From positions 1 through 50,000 of the forward strand of contig JADDIW010000136.1 in the NCBI GenBank assembly GCA_018136815.1: 50,000 bases of DNA. The letters are read 5' to 3'. The notes beneath the pieces are model-generated. The model worked only from the letters and a program-made list of their open reading frames with translations. It ran no database searches and was not told the DNA's origin. Below, piece after piece: positions 19,650 to 29,370 of the stretch. The translations under genes were made by a program, and so were the position numbers. The stretch's first letter is position 1, and every line of letters starts with the position of its first letter. The DNA is from Isochrysis galbana. Lineage: Eukaryota; Haptophyta; Isochrysidales; Isochrysidaceae.

Positions 19650-20094
19650 CCCTCCCTCCCTCCCCCCCCCCTCGTTCCTTGCTTTTCTTCGGTTTCGGTT
19701 TCGGCGGGTCGGCCCATGTACACTACGTTGGGCCTAGCGGCTAGCGGTGCGGGAAGGGGTGGGGCGGGCGCAACCTAGCTCCTGGGTTGAAGGTGGCGTT
19801 CCGTCGAAAGAGGACCACGCGAACGTTTTATTTTCACATATCTATGTCTATATCTATGAAGTAAATGTTATTGTGATTTCCCCGGTACATAGCCGCTAAG
19901 GCCCGCTGAGCGCAAGGCGCGGTGAGCATCCCGTCTTCCTCTTCTTCAGAACGCTCCGCGCACTTTCAGGTCCAAGACCCTCCCTTCAGTGGCAAGGCTT
20001 CAGGCCTTCAGGTATATATCCATCGACTCTGTGACACGGTGGGCACCGCTGCTGTGCTGCTGTTGATCGCCAGCGTGTGACCTACTAGTGACCT
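19650..20094. other. Intergenic, dispersed-repeat fragments only
   Basis: Contains a C-run, GGTTTCGGTTTCGG (19699), and GGCGTTCCGTCGAAAGAGGAC at 19796-19816. The last is followed by AT-rich DNA with TATCTATGTCTATATCTATGA, a repeat end resembling 44249-44310. No gene is supported. Confidence 0.45.
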
Positions 20095-20460
20095 CCCACC
20101 CTGCTCACGAGAGCTCTGGATTCAGCATGGCCACCACCTCCATGCCATTCTTCGGCCGATCGCGGGCGATCGGACGTCGCGGAAGCTCCGCGTTTCTAAT
20201 AGTGATGCGCCCTACATACTACATTCACCACTCTGATTCCCTTCCGTGAGCTCCCGCCTCAATCTCCCAAAATAGACCGCCACGCGCGGGGGAAGGGAGG
20301 GGGGCCACTCACCGACGCCATTGCCTCTCGTGGGGCGGGAGGGGGTCGTTCGGAGGGGGGAGGCGGCTGGCGGGGCAGGTAAGGGGGAACCCTGCGGAAT
20401 CCTTGGACACCCAGGGGAGGTGGGAAATAGTGGTTAAAATGAGTGAGTGACCGAGCTAAC
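20095..20460 (+). repeat. ~370-bp dispersed repeat, copy 1 of 2
   Basis: Matches 47981-48348 in direct orientation at about 90% by eye, from CCCACCCTGCTC to GAGTGAGTGACCG. Shared blocks include GCGGGCGATCGGACGTCGC, AAGCTCCGCGTTTCTAATAG and CAATCTCCCAAAATAGACCG. The terminal GTGAGTGACCGGGCTA motif is also present at 29759 and, altered, at 44534. No ORF or TIR was identified. It is an unclassified interspersed repeat. Confidence 0.85.
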
Positions 20461-20589
20461 AAATTCAAAACGGATCCCATCACCCACGCCCAGCGTGGGA
20501 GTGCTGCTGTGTTGCTGTAAGCCTCCCGGCCAGCACCGCCGCAGCCCTTCCCCCCCCAACTTAGGGCGAAGCTGTCCCTCCGGGGACGG

Positions 20590-21020
20590 GAGGGGCCTTC
20601 CCCTCTCCCCCCCCCCCCCCCCCCCTTCCCATCCTTCTCCTGCTTCCCGCTCCCGTCTCAAACCTCGCAGTCCGCCCCTCCTCTCCTCCCTGCCGCCCCG
20701 CCCCCCCCCCCCCCCCCGCCCCCCGGGGGGCTCTCACGGTCAGGGGGCGGGGGGACTGAGTACCCCGGCCCCCCAGCAGCAAGGCGGAGACGCCCGGTAG
20801 AAAGGGCCCCGGCGGGGGGCGGCCGCGCAGCGCTTCCCCGGGAAGAGGAGGGTGACGAACGAGGGAGGAGGCTTTGAGCGAGGGCGCGGAAGGCGAGAGG
20901 GAAAGGAGGAGGGAGCGAGGCAGAGCAGGATAGACAAGACGGCAACGGAGAGGGGCAGGGCTCAAGGAAGAGAGGGAGGGAAGCAGAGAGGGAGGTAGAG
21001 AGAGGCCGAGAGAAGAGGAG
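20590..21020. promoter_or_regulatory. C-run and GA-rich tract before the SET gene
   Basis: Poly-C runs (20608-20625 and 20701-20717) are followed by a GA-rich stretch (20860-21025) that ends 14-18 bp before the ATG at 21039. It is probably promoter or 5' UTR. The antisense frames here are Pro/Ser/Leu low-complexity artefacts. Confidence 0.5.
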
Positions 21021-21038
21021 AGAGAGGTGGCAGTAGGG

Positions 21039-24000
21039 ATGCCTGGCGCTGACGGCAGCTTGCCGCCGCCTCGGCACGAGCGGCAGGAGCTCATCGTGCT
21101 CGTGAGCAAGAGACTGGGTGAGCGGGGGATTACGCAGAATTGCTTGTCAGCCATCCTCTGCCTAACTCCCAATGATCTCTCGATATGGCTGCGCAGGAAG
21201 AAGATGAGAGCCGAAAAAGAAGAGGCGTACTCTGCTGCACTCTCCGCCTGGGTTGACGACGCGAGCTTCAGCGTCGCGTCTCCCTCAATCATGTTCAACC
21301 ACGCACGCTCCGTCCCGCCCAAGTCGATCATAAGCGCTACCCGCCCATCCGTGCGCCGCGAAAAGGTGGCATGTGTCGCTAACGAGAGCGGACTGCCTGT
21401 GGACTCCACAAATGGAGGCCATGTAATAGAAGCGGACGACGTGCCGAATGTTAAACGTCAGCGTTCGGCCCCACGTCTTGAAGTGTCTAGCTGTCCCGAT
21501 GAGAGGGGCGCAGGATCATCACGGTCACCGCTGATAATATGTGAGGCCTCTGGCACAACTGGCATTTGCGGAGATCGCAAGAGCTGTCCGCTTCGGCACG
21601 TACGCGATAAGGGCAACCCATCGCCTGGCCCTTTGACGGCCCCCGTTCCAGCCTACCTGTCTAGAGCCCGGCGATCAGTCACCGCTGCATCGCGCGCTGC
21701 CGAAGCTTCCAATGTGGCCGCGACCTCGTCGTGTGCTCCTGGCGATGTAGCCACACATTCCTCAAGCGCAAGCGACTGTCCTCGCGACACATCAGCCTCC
21801 GCAGGCATTGGCAGATGTGAGGACAGACGCAAGGGGTCGCGGCCCCCAGTTCCGGGTACTCCCGCGACTTCTGTCGACATTTCACCAGGAGAGGATCCCC
21901 ATGTCATCGCTGCGACGCGGGCCTTAGTGTCAGAACTAGAGCAAATCTTGCTGGAAGATTGTCATTCTCTGCTGCAGTTACGAAATCCGAGTGCAACGAA
22001 GCCCGCACGGCCAACGCCCCAACCCATGGTGGAAGGCATTCGTGACTATGGCAATATTTTGCGTACACCACCAAGGAGGCCAGGTGAGGAGCACGCCGAC
22101 TCTCTTGCGACTCGCCTACAAAATGCAGCTGCCACCTCATGCCCGCCGCCCCCGCCATGCCTTACGGCGATGATTTGGCGATTGGGGATTGGTGGTTATT
22201 CACGAATGAGTCACGTCATGGAAGACTTTGCATCACTTGTTGAGGCGGCACGTAAAGAATGCCAAGGGCGATGCGATCTCATCGCAGCCCGAGAGATCGG
22301 CCGAAACCGCGTGGTAGCAGCGGGACTGGGTTGCGATCTCACCGTGGCGGACAATGCCGCAAACACCAGCAATGAAAACGGTGATCTTGCAGAGTGTAGC
22401 TCGGACTCTCTCGTGCGGTTGCGACGGCATGGGATGGCCAGGCTATTGCGTGTGCAAGCGGAATATGGCGATCTGCTCAAGCTGAAGCCAAGCTACAGTT
22501 GTGATGAAGGGTTTGTAGCGATGGAGGCGGCTGCCCATTGCCGAAATATCTCGCAGACCAATGCACATGCCTCGAGGAGTGTGCGGGAAGACCAGTTGTC
22601 GAATGCGAGCAGGCAAATATTCGATTGCCCACTGGGAGCCAACGTGGAGATAATCGACGGCCCGTTCGGCACCAAAGTAGGAGAATTGATAGCCGAGACG
22701 GACGGTTGCAGCTACGTGCAGATGAAGGACCGACAGGTGATACCCATCCCAAGGCATCGACTGAAACTCCTGGCGAGGTCTGGCATGGAGGAGGATGGTG
22801 CTTCAGCTAGCAAGACGAATGGCATTGGCCATGATGAGAGCATACAGACGGCGGGAGTCGATCGTAGCCATTGCGGATCGAGCTCGCATAGATTGCACGA
22901 GACGGCCCAAATGATAGAGTTGAGGAGTGTGCCGGCCTTCATCGAGAGACATTGGGCAATCAAAGGACCTCTCTATCCAGCTTTAGGCGACCGACCCAGT
23001 GGCTCTTCGGAGGCCAAAGCTTCGACACAACGCGCCGAGCTCTCGCAAAGCAGAATCTCGGAGCTGTGCGACATCGCAAAAGGCTACTTCCCAAATTTTG
23101 TGCGCGTTGCTCGCCCGTGTTCGGCTTTTGTGGATGGGCGCAAAGCAGTGACCTTACTCGGCACGGTTGCCAAACAAAGTGGAGCAGATAGCGGCAGGAC
23201 CGCCACTTCCGGCAGGACCGCCACTTCTTGCACGACTGATGGTGCGGAGTGGAGCTCACTTACTGATGGATCATCATTCACAGCACGTCCTCCGCCTACA
23301 AGTGATTTCGCACCATCGCCATTGTACGCTGTGGTAGTCGGCTATGGTTGCTCGTGGCCGGTGCTGGTTCACGCTTCGCGATGTGAGGTGTCGGCTGTAT
23401 CTATTTCATCCCATTCGGCAGGCCTAGGAAAGTGGCACGTGGTGTGGGCCGACGGGGAGGAGTCGATGGAAAATGCCGCAAGAATGGGGATTACGAAAAA
23501 TCCAGACGCGGCACCCGCCTCTTGTGCCGGCCGAGGAGATCAGGTGGTTGCGAATGAATTTGACGATGGAACCCTTGCCGATGCACAAGGGCTTACCCTA
23601 GGTGAAAATTTGCCGGATGCCTCTGTACATCCCCTCGCTTCGAGTTGTGAGCACGATATGGCGCCGGCGTCCTGTGATTTCAGTTCAATGGAAACGTGTG
23701 GCCAGTGTGCACCACCTGAATGGGAGGCATTGTCCTCATTGCACCCGGATCTACAAGGCTCGTTGGCCAAGGAGGCGATGGCATGGGGGTTTGGTTACAA
23801 CAAGCGTGGGGCGATTCCACGCTGGGGAGAAGCCGATGCCAATCTGCTCCAGCGGTACTTACGGGCGGCTGCGGCGACATGGAACCTGGCGGGTCCTCTC
23901 ACTCCGTCGGCACTTCTACACAGCTCGAAGGCTGCGCCACAGAGCCAAGGGTCTGAAATCAGTGCGAAGAAGACGGCGCGCATGTTTGAAATGGTGTTGG

Positions 24001-25385
24001 CGGCACTTTCTCCTCTTTTAGGTCGAAGTCCGGCCTACTTGAGGATGCGCTGGCGCGAGATGCGCGTCGAGGAAACACTACGTCCTATTGTCAACGATAC
24101 TAGTGCGACTGAGACTGTAGTGAAGAACGGACCCAGTGCGCGTGGATTAACTACGACAGAAAAGCTTGTGCGATTGAACAATGCTATGGGAGCATGCTTG
24201 TGGAGCCTTTCGGAGAGCCTGGGTGGCTTTTTCCCCACCGATGCTTGGCAGCTGCTTGCACTCGACGGTCGCGGAGCACAGGTGCCAGCGCAGCTGCGCG
24301 AGACGATGAAGGTCGTGGAGGCCTGCGAGAGGCGAGATCGAGGGGCCCGCGATGAGGTGGACGCTGAGGCTCAATACCGTGTGGACGCGCAAAAGCGAAC
24401 CTTAGCTTCTGCGGATTACGCAAGCAAGGGGTGCGGAGTCACTAGAGCTTGCTCCACACATTCCTCGCCAGCAGTCTCGCATGCCGTGGCCTTGCCTCCT
24501 GACATCGATCCCACTTCATACTTCTTTCGCATTGACGACATCACGTGCGAGCGTCCGGGCGTTTCCGTGCGCGCGGGTCAGCACCGGGTGCCTGTCTCGG
24601 CGGTGAATGAGCTTGATGACGAGCCTCTCCCGGAGATAGTTTACCTGCGCTCTTGTGTGGGTGGCGACGATGGTGCGGGCGGGCTGGTGCAGATAGAGGC
24701 GCAGCGTGAATTCCTCTCGGGCTGCTCCTGTGATGGCGATTGTGGCTACACGCCTGAGGGAGGATGTCTTTGTGTGGCGGAGCAGGTGACGACGGCACGC
24801 AATGGCGAGGGGTGCGCTTACAGACAAGGAGGGCTCTTGAGTTTGGAGCACAGCGGTTACATCTATGAGTGCAACTCTGCTTGTTCGTGTTCTGCCAGCT
24901 GTCGAAATCGCGTTGTACAGCGAGACGTGTCCGTTCATCTGGAGGTCTTCAAGACTCGTCATAAGGGTTGGGCGGTTCGTGTGCTTGAACCGGTTGCAGC
25001 GGGGACCTTCGTCTGCGAATACGTTGGCGAAATCATCGCCTCGGAGGTGGCGGAGAAACGAGGGGTGATTTACGATGCGCAGGGCTTTTCAACCCTCTTC
25101 GACCTCGACGCCGCCGGCGCAGACAACGAATATACCATCGATGCCAATACTATGTGCGGCGTCGCGCGATTCCTCAACCACTCTTGCGAGCCCAACCTGA
25201 AACCGCACTCGGTATGGGTGGACAACCTCTCTGCCTCACTCCCGCGCATCGCCTTCTTTGCCATCCGGCATATTGAAGCATACGAAGAACTCACCTTTGA
25301 CTACAAGTATGACCAGGGTAACATGTCGGGGCGCAAGATTGAGTGTCGCTGCGGCGCGGCAAAGTGCCGCAAATGGCTTCGTTAA
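21039..25385 (+). CDS. Suv39/SETDB-class SET-domain histone lysine methyltransferase
   Basis: A 1448-residue single open exon. The frame opens at a GTG at 21027, but the first ATG is 21039. Near the C-terminus all parts of an H3K9-type methyltransferase are present. The pre-SET zinc cluster has C1229-x-C1231-x3-C1235-x7-C1243-x-C1245, then a YECNSACSCSASCRNRVVQ segment. The SET core has KGWAVR, CEYVGE, the cofactor/active-site NHSCEPN at 1380-1386 and ELTFDY. The post-SET has C1436-x-C1438-x4-C1443 and ends six residues later. The 1200-residue N-terminal part is mostly low complexity. It has a possible helix-turn-helix near residues 20-50 and KOW-like (about 534-575) and PWWP-like (about 762-815) segments, both tentative. 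Such enzymes silence repeats and transposons. A tandem SGRTATS duplication lies at 23192-23227. Confidence 0.9.
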   Translation: MPGADGSLPPPRHERQELIVLVSKRLGERGITQNCLSAILCLTPNDLSIWLRRKKMRAEKEEAYSAALSAWVDDASFSVASPSIMFNHARSVPPKSIISATRPSVRREKVACVANESGLPVDSTNGGHVIEADDVPNVKRQRSAPRLEVSSCPDERGAGSSRSPLIICEASGTTGICGDRKSCPLRHVRDKGNPSPGPLTAPVPAYLSRARRSVTAASRAAEASNVAATSSCAPGDVATHSSSASDCPRDTSASAGIGRCEDRRKGSRPPVPGTPATSVDISPGEDPHVIAATRALVSELEQILLEDCHSLLQLRNPSATKPARPTPQPMVEGIRDYGNILRTPPRRPGEEHADSLATRLQNAAATSCPPPPPCLTAMIWRLGIGGYSRMSHVMEDFASLVEAARKECQGRCDLIAAREIGRNRVVAAGLGCDLTVADNAANTSNENGDLAECSSDSLVRLRRHGMARLLRVQAEYGDLLKLKPSYSCDEGFVAMEAAAHCRNISQTNAHASRSVREDQLSNASRQIFDCPLGANVEIIDGPFGTKVGELIAETDGCSYVQMKDRQVIPIPRHRLKLLARSGMEEDGASASKTNGIGHDESIQTAGVDRSHCGSSSHRLHETAQMIELRSVPAFIERHWAIKGPLYPALGDRPSGSSEAKASTQRAELSQSRISELCDIAKGYFPNFVRVARPCSAFVDGRKAVTLLGTVAKQSGADSGRTATSGRTATSCTTDGAEWSSLTDGSSFTARPPPTSDFAPSPLYAVVVGYGCSWPVLVHASRCEVSAVSISSHSAGLGKWHVVWADGEESMENAARMGITKNPDAAPASCAGRGDQVVANEFDDGTLADAQGLTLGENLPDASVHPLASSCEHDMAPASCDFSSMETCGQCAPPEWEALSSLHPDLQGSLAKEAMAWGFGYNKRGAIPRWGEADANLLQRYLRAAAATWNLAGPLTPSALLHSSKAAPQSQGSEISAKKTARMFEMVLAALSPLLGRSPAYLRMRWREMRVEETLRPIVNDTSATETVVKNGPSARGLTTTEKLVRLNNAMGACLWSLSESLGGFFPTDAWQLLALDGRGAQVPAQLRETMKVVEACERRDRGARDEVDAEAQYRVDAQKRTLASADYASKGCGVTRACSTHSSPAVSHAVALPPDIDPTSYFFRIDDITCERPGVSVRAGQHRVPVSAVNELDDEPLPEIVYLRSCVGGDDGAGGLVQIEAQREFLSGCSCDGDCGYTPEGGCLCVAEQVTTARNGEGCAYRQGGLLSLEHSGYIYECNSACSCSASCRNRVVQRDVSVHLEVFKTRHKGWAVRVLEPVAAGTFVCEYVGEIIASEVAEKRGVIYDAQGFSTLFDLDAAGADNEYTIDANTMCGVARFLNHSCEPNLKPHSVWVDNLSASLPRIAFFAIRHIEAYEELTFDYKYDQGNMSGRKIECRCGAAKCRKWLR

Positions 25386-25815
25386 GCACCAAGCACCTCC
25401 GCATGTGGACCACAAAGCGGATACCATTTTCGTCTAGCAGGCTTTAGCGAGTTGCAGCTCCGAACTTCAGTGATGGGGGCCACCGCGTAAAGCCGCAGGA
25501 AATGGCACAGCGGACCGAGCGCAATGTGAGCACTTAGTTTGGCACATATGCATCAGCAAGTTGTAGCAGATAGTGGCAAGCAGCTATCAGCGATGCCCGA
25601 AGAAGTCGGGTGTCATAAGTGGCTTGGAGACCTCGAGTGCGAATGTGCAGGTGATCGCCGCCGTGGGGAATCTCTGCGGGCATTCGGCGCTTCGCTTGCA
25701 ATGCATTGTGACGTGTTGTTAGGCTCGAAGCCATCGGCGATGGCTACGCATATGTAGCGGCGCCTCTCGTGGTATGCTACTATTACTACTAGTAGTAGTA
25801 CGTATAAAGCTGCAA
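25386..25815. other. Intergenic, 3' flank of the SET gene
   Basis: No supported gene. A short TACTATTACTACTAGTAGTAGTA palindromic microsatellite lies at 25779-25801, just left of the leader of the transposase remnant. Confidence 0.45.
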
Positions 25816-26778
25816 CGTACTTTTATAACACAAAAACCTTATAATATTCTCGCCTCGCGCGCGGCCTATATGCTACCACGCCTTCACTCCTCTCCTACCC
25901 TTCACCAACCTGCCTTGCGGCGCCTCCCCTTGTGCACTCACTACTAAGGGGCTCGGGGTGTGGGGGGTGGTGGTTGGGTATGGCGGGCTGTCCCAGTGCC
26001 AATGCCAGTGCGCACTGCCTGTGCCTCGTCCCTCTTGGCCACGAAGGGTAAGGTGCGCCAGGCGCTCGCTCGGGACCCCTGCATAGATAAGGCCGAGCGT
26101 GATCACCACTCCCAGCTCCTCACCAACGCCGAGCGCATGCAGCTTGGTCATTGGCTGATTGAGCGCGCAGACGCGCATGAGCCTTGTACCAGGCATGGCA
26201 TCTCGGTCACTCGGTCAAGATCAGGGAGATGCTTCGCGCGCGTGCCGCTTTCAACAAGAGCAAGAAGTATAGCTTGGGGAGCATCACCCTCAGCCTCACT
26301 GAACCCGAGCTCGATCTCCTCAATCACGGCGAGGTGATCTCGCGCACCGCTTCTTCCAACGGATCTACCCGTGGTGGCGCGCACGCGGGCTAAGAGATTG
26401 ACGAGGGCATCTCTCGAGCGGGGAGGAGCGGCGCGCTCTGGGAAACGCACGGATAAGGTGGTGCAGAACCATTTCTTTGGCGAGTTTGGGCTGCAAGCTG
26501 AGCTCATTGACGCCGGCATCATGGACCCTGAGACAAAGGTCGAGCGGCACTGCTGCCCTGTACAATCAATGCTCCGTTGCACTGAGTATATTCCCTCTTT
26601 TTGGCGCGCACAGGTGACATCGGATCCACGACGCGTTCTCAACTGCGATGAGACGCGCACAGCCTCTTGACCTCCCCCAGAAAGGGCGGCGACCCAAGGT
26701 GGCAAAGCGTCGAGGCTCAGCAGCCCGAGAACTCGGTGGGAGCAACCAGCAACCAGGAGACCATGACCGTGATGATGA

Positions 26779-27670
26779 TGCAGATGTGCTAGGAAAAAAA
26801 AAACATCTGAAGATTCAGGCTACTACCGCTAGCTATAAAGACCACGCACTCACGGTGCCGACTCACGCCATCGCCTATACCCCAGAACACTCACTCCCTT
26901 TACACTACCCCCTTCATTCCTTTGTCTTTGGTATCGGGGGGGGGGCCCGCGTGCACTACGACGGGCCAAGCGCAAGGGGCGGGCTGGGGCAGACCTGTTG
27001 TTGGGTGTTCCTGTGGCAGACAAACGTAAAACGCCTTCTGAACTATCTTATATTGTCCCCAGGGGGTCTCGGCCCCCGCCCTTCGGCCTTTCTTCGTCCG
27101 CTGCCGCACTTTCGCGGTGTTTGACTGCCGCGCAGGGTGTCTTCCCGTTGATATACCGTAAATGGGCGGATATCTTACCTATTCTCGGGCCAGATCGTGT
27201 GGTTTTTTTTGTCGTTCTTTTCCCGTCGTTCTCTTCGTTCTCCTACGGGCGTGTGCTGCATGGCGCGCGCCATGGCCCCCTTCTGGGGGGCCCCTCGGGG
27301 CCCCCCAGAGGGCCAGCCAGGGCAGCTCAGGGGGCAGTGGAGGCTGGGGCAGTGCCCCTGGCCTCTCCTGCCTCTCCCTCGCTCGCCTCGCTGGCCCTGG
27401 GTGCCCTCCTGGCGGCCTCGGTGGTCTGTGGCTCAGTGGTGAGGGGGGGGTCAGTACGAGCGAGGGCCAGTGCAGGCGAGTGCGTGCGGCGCGCGGCGCG
27501 CGCTCGGCGAAGGTCTGGGCCAGATTGATGTCAGCTCAGCCCCTGCCAGCAGGCAGGGGCTGAGGTTGGTTGTGCAGGCCCACCCAGGGGGTGTCTGCGA
27601 TGGAGAGAGGGGGGCGCGAGGCCCCCATTGGCCTCCTACTTATAAAAGTAGTTGTGCAGATGTGCTAGGA
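26779..27670. mobile_element. Retroposon-like insertion, copy 2, with 16-bp target duplication
   Basis: TGCAGATGTGCTAGGA is present at 26779-26794 and 27655-27670, flanking an 860-bp insert. The left end is an A-run followed by CATCTGAAGATTC, so on the minus strand it ends GAATCTTCAGATG plus oligo-T. The right ~400 bp (27257-27654) match copy 1. The frames on both sides read Asp-Val-Leu-Gly through the duplication, so excision with one copy rejoins the transposase frame exactly. The insert itself has no recognisable protein. Confidence 0.85.
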
Positions 27671-27990
27671 TCTCACCGGGCTTTGAACTACGGCGTGCAG
27701 ATCGTTAGCAGATCGTCACGAAGCGCAAGTGGCAAGTGGGCGACGAGTGATCTCCTCACTGAACTGCCACCGGGCGCACACTGTTTCGACCGAGAGAGGC
27801 CGGTAGATCTGGCCCATCGCCACACTCTCTCACTCCTGTTGTCCCATGCTGCAGAGGGGATGCAAACTGAAAAGACGTTTGCCGAGTACTTCAAGACGTT
27901 GGCGTTGGACAAATTGCATCTCGGAGCGAAGCGACGCTGAAGTGGCTGCGGGCAAGGAGCCCATCGCCCGCCCAGTCACGCTAGCTCTCG

Positions 27991-28912
27991 ACAACCACTA
28001 GGGCTTGGCAGAAATGTCTAGACTTTCTTGTAGATTGTAGACATTTGGGCGGATTTTCGCCAAAGAGATGTCTCGAGACATGTCGAGACATTTGGGCTGG
28101 TGAGGCCGCTCTGTCCAAAAACAAAACTGTCATTCCAACAACAAATCTGTCACTACGCGTGCACGCGTGCGCGTCGGCGCGCTCAATGGCCGGCCTAGGT
28201 AAGCTCACTCCCCAGCCCCTCCAGCCTGCTTGTACACTGCATGTCTGCATGTCCCACGCGCCACGCACCAGCCCTTGTCTCTTCCACACTCACATCATCG
28301 CGGCCCTTCCCCTTCGCGCAGGACCAGCACGCCACACAACGCGCGCCTCAAGTGCACAGCTTCTCGTTGATGACATGGACAAGACCGATGACCGATGGGG
28401 AGAATGTGGAGGAGGAGGTCGCCCTGAACGACTCGGACGAGACGAGCGACGGCGAGAGCAGCGAGCTCTTGTGAACGTGTGTTCTCATTGCTTGTATGCA
28501 TGTTGCATGTATGTTTCCTTCTGTTCGTGCTTCGTCTTTGTCTGACCAGATTGAAGCGTGTGTGATGTTGCGCTACAATAGCAACAAGCGTGGTGTTTGA
28601 TGAGTAAGGTGTGAGTTGGTTAGTGTAGAGTGTATGTGTATGTGATTTGAGAGCTTTTATTTAGAAGGTATATATTTGCGTATTTGCAACGCTATCTCTA
28701 TCGTCTATAGATGGCTTGAGATGGCTGAATGAGCAAACACCCTACCGCCCAACGCGCAACGCGCCCACAAGCGCTGCGCACCACGAAAAAAAAACTGAAC
28801 TGCAAGACATTTTACGAGACATTTGGGCTGCAGGACGAGACATGTCTCGCCCATTTCTGAGAGACATTTGGGCTGAAAAAACGAGACATTTCCGCCAAGC
28901 CCTAACAACCAC
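27991..28912. mobile_element. 906-bp hAT-like element with 8-bp target duplication
   Basis: The element is 27999-28904. It begins TAGGGCTTGGCAGAAATGTC and ends GACATTTCCGCCAAGCCCTA, a 20-bp TIR with one mismatch. ACAACCAC occurs at 27991-27998 and 28905-28912. An 8-bp duplication with TAGGG termini is typical of hAT elements. Subterminal copies of GAGACATTTGGGCTG lie near both ends (about 28039, 28084, 28815 and 28861), all in the same orientation. It interrupts the DDE transposase remnant, and removal with one duplication copy restores L-D-N-H-A-S-R-F. No hAT transposase is encoded, so it is non-autonomous. Confidence 0.9.
28322..28474 (+). CDS. Exon-like acidic ORF carried in the hAT-like element
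   Basis: Following a pyrimidine tract and acceptor-like CTTCGCGCAG, a frame of 50 codons ends ENVEEEVALNDSDETSDGESSELL and stop. An acidic Glu/Asp/Ser tail of this kind is typical of a natural protein end. It may be the last exon of the element's former transposase or a captured host exon. The start and upstream exons are missing, and no function is assigned. Confidence 0.35.
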   Translation, partial: DQHATQRAPQVHSFSLMTWTRPMTDGENVEEEVALNDSDETSDGESSELL

Positions 28913-29211
28913 GCGTCCCGCTTTTCCAAGGAGGTCCTCGACGCCGCCCACGGTGAGGCTTTGAAGTTCGGCATCCGATTGTTTACTGAGGAGCCAGGCA
29001 CATCTGGCTTTCTGCAGGCGCTGGATCAGTACAACTCGAACTTCCATCGGTGTTACAATAAGGCGCGCGACGCCTACAAGAATGCCTACCTCGCTCACCA
29101 TGGCACGGAACTCACTAGCCTTGGCCTCAAGGAGTTCCTTGATATCCTGGACGGCGCTCACGGTGCGTCTTGGGGGCGTGACATCGTCATCACCGGGCCC
29201 GCAAAGGGCTG

Positions 29212-29370
29212 ATTTCGACGCGGTGTGCGGGGGCGGCGGGTGCGATTGGTGTGGAGGTGAGGGCGGCATGCCGCGATATGGTGCGTGATGCGGCATCCAC
29301 TTGGTGAGCGGGCACAAGAACGGCCTTGTGGCGCCGCCGGTCGCGGGTGGAAGTTGTGCTCTCTATCCCT
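29212..29370 (+). repeat. Copy of the GC-rich minisatellite unit
   Basis: The segment from GATTTCGACGCGGTG through GTGCGATTGG, GAACGGCCTTG and GCCGGTCGCGGGTGGAAGTTG to GCTCTC matches units in both AGGGCGGTCAAACA elements (for example 18887 and 35627). It starts right at the stop codon of the DDE transposase remnant. Confidence 0.65.

Larger units (their letters stand above)
25816..29212 (+). pseudogene. Decayed DDE (pogo/CENP-B-like) transposase gene, twice interrupted
   Basis: Pieces lie at 25960-26794, 27671-27998 and 28905-29212. Piece 1 has an HTH-like stretch (LTNAERMQLGHWLIERADAH) and reaches RVLNCDET, which carries the first catalytic Asp. A shift then continues into QPLDLPQKGRRPKV. 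Piece 2 continues from DVLG on both sides of the 26795-27654 insertion. Piece 3 holds LALDNHASRFSKEVL (second Asp), split by the 27999-28904 insertion, then FTEEPGTSGFLQALDQYNSNF (third acidic residue) and a stop at 29212. The motif set fits the DDE_1 transposases. Frameshifts near 26225, 26370, 26655 and 27935 make it non-functional. The leader (25816-25960) resembles the dispersed repeats at 5589 and 31017. Confidence 0.75.

Noticed and set aside
19689..19712. GGTTTCGGTTTCGG as telomere-like repeat
   Set aside because: Only two units, with no extended array.
20561..21409. 282-codon minus-strand ORF antisense to the SET gene start
   Set aside because: Gly/Arg and Ser/Leu/Pro low complexity from C-runs and the GA tract, antisense to a convincing gene.
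22083..22100. GTGAG at 22084 as an intron donor in the SET gene
   Set aside because: The frame stays open with no clear matching acceptor, and the longer single exon is simpler. RNA data could overturn this.
28039..28880. Repeated GAGACATTTGGGCTG words as a CRISPR-like array
   Set aside because: Few copies at irregular spacing within the ends of an hAT-like element in a eukaryotic genome. They fit subterminal transposase-binding repeats.
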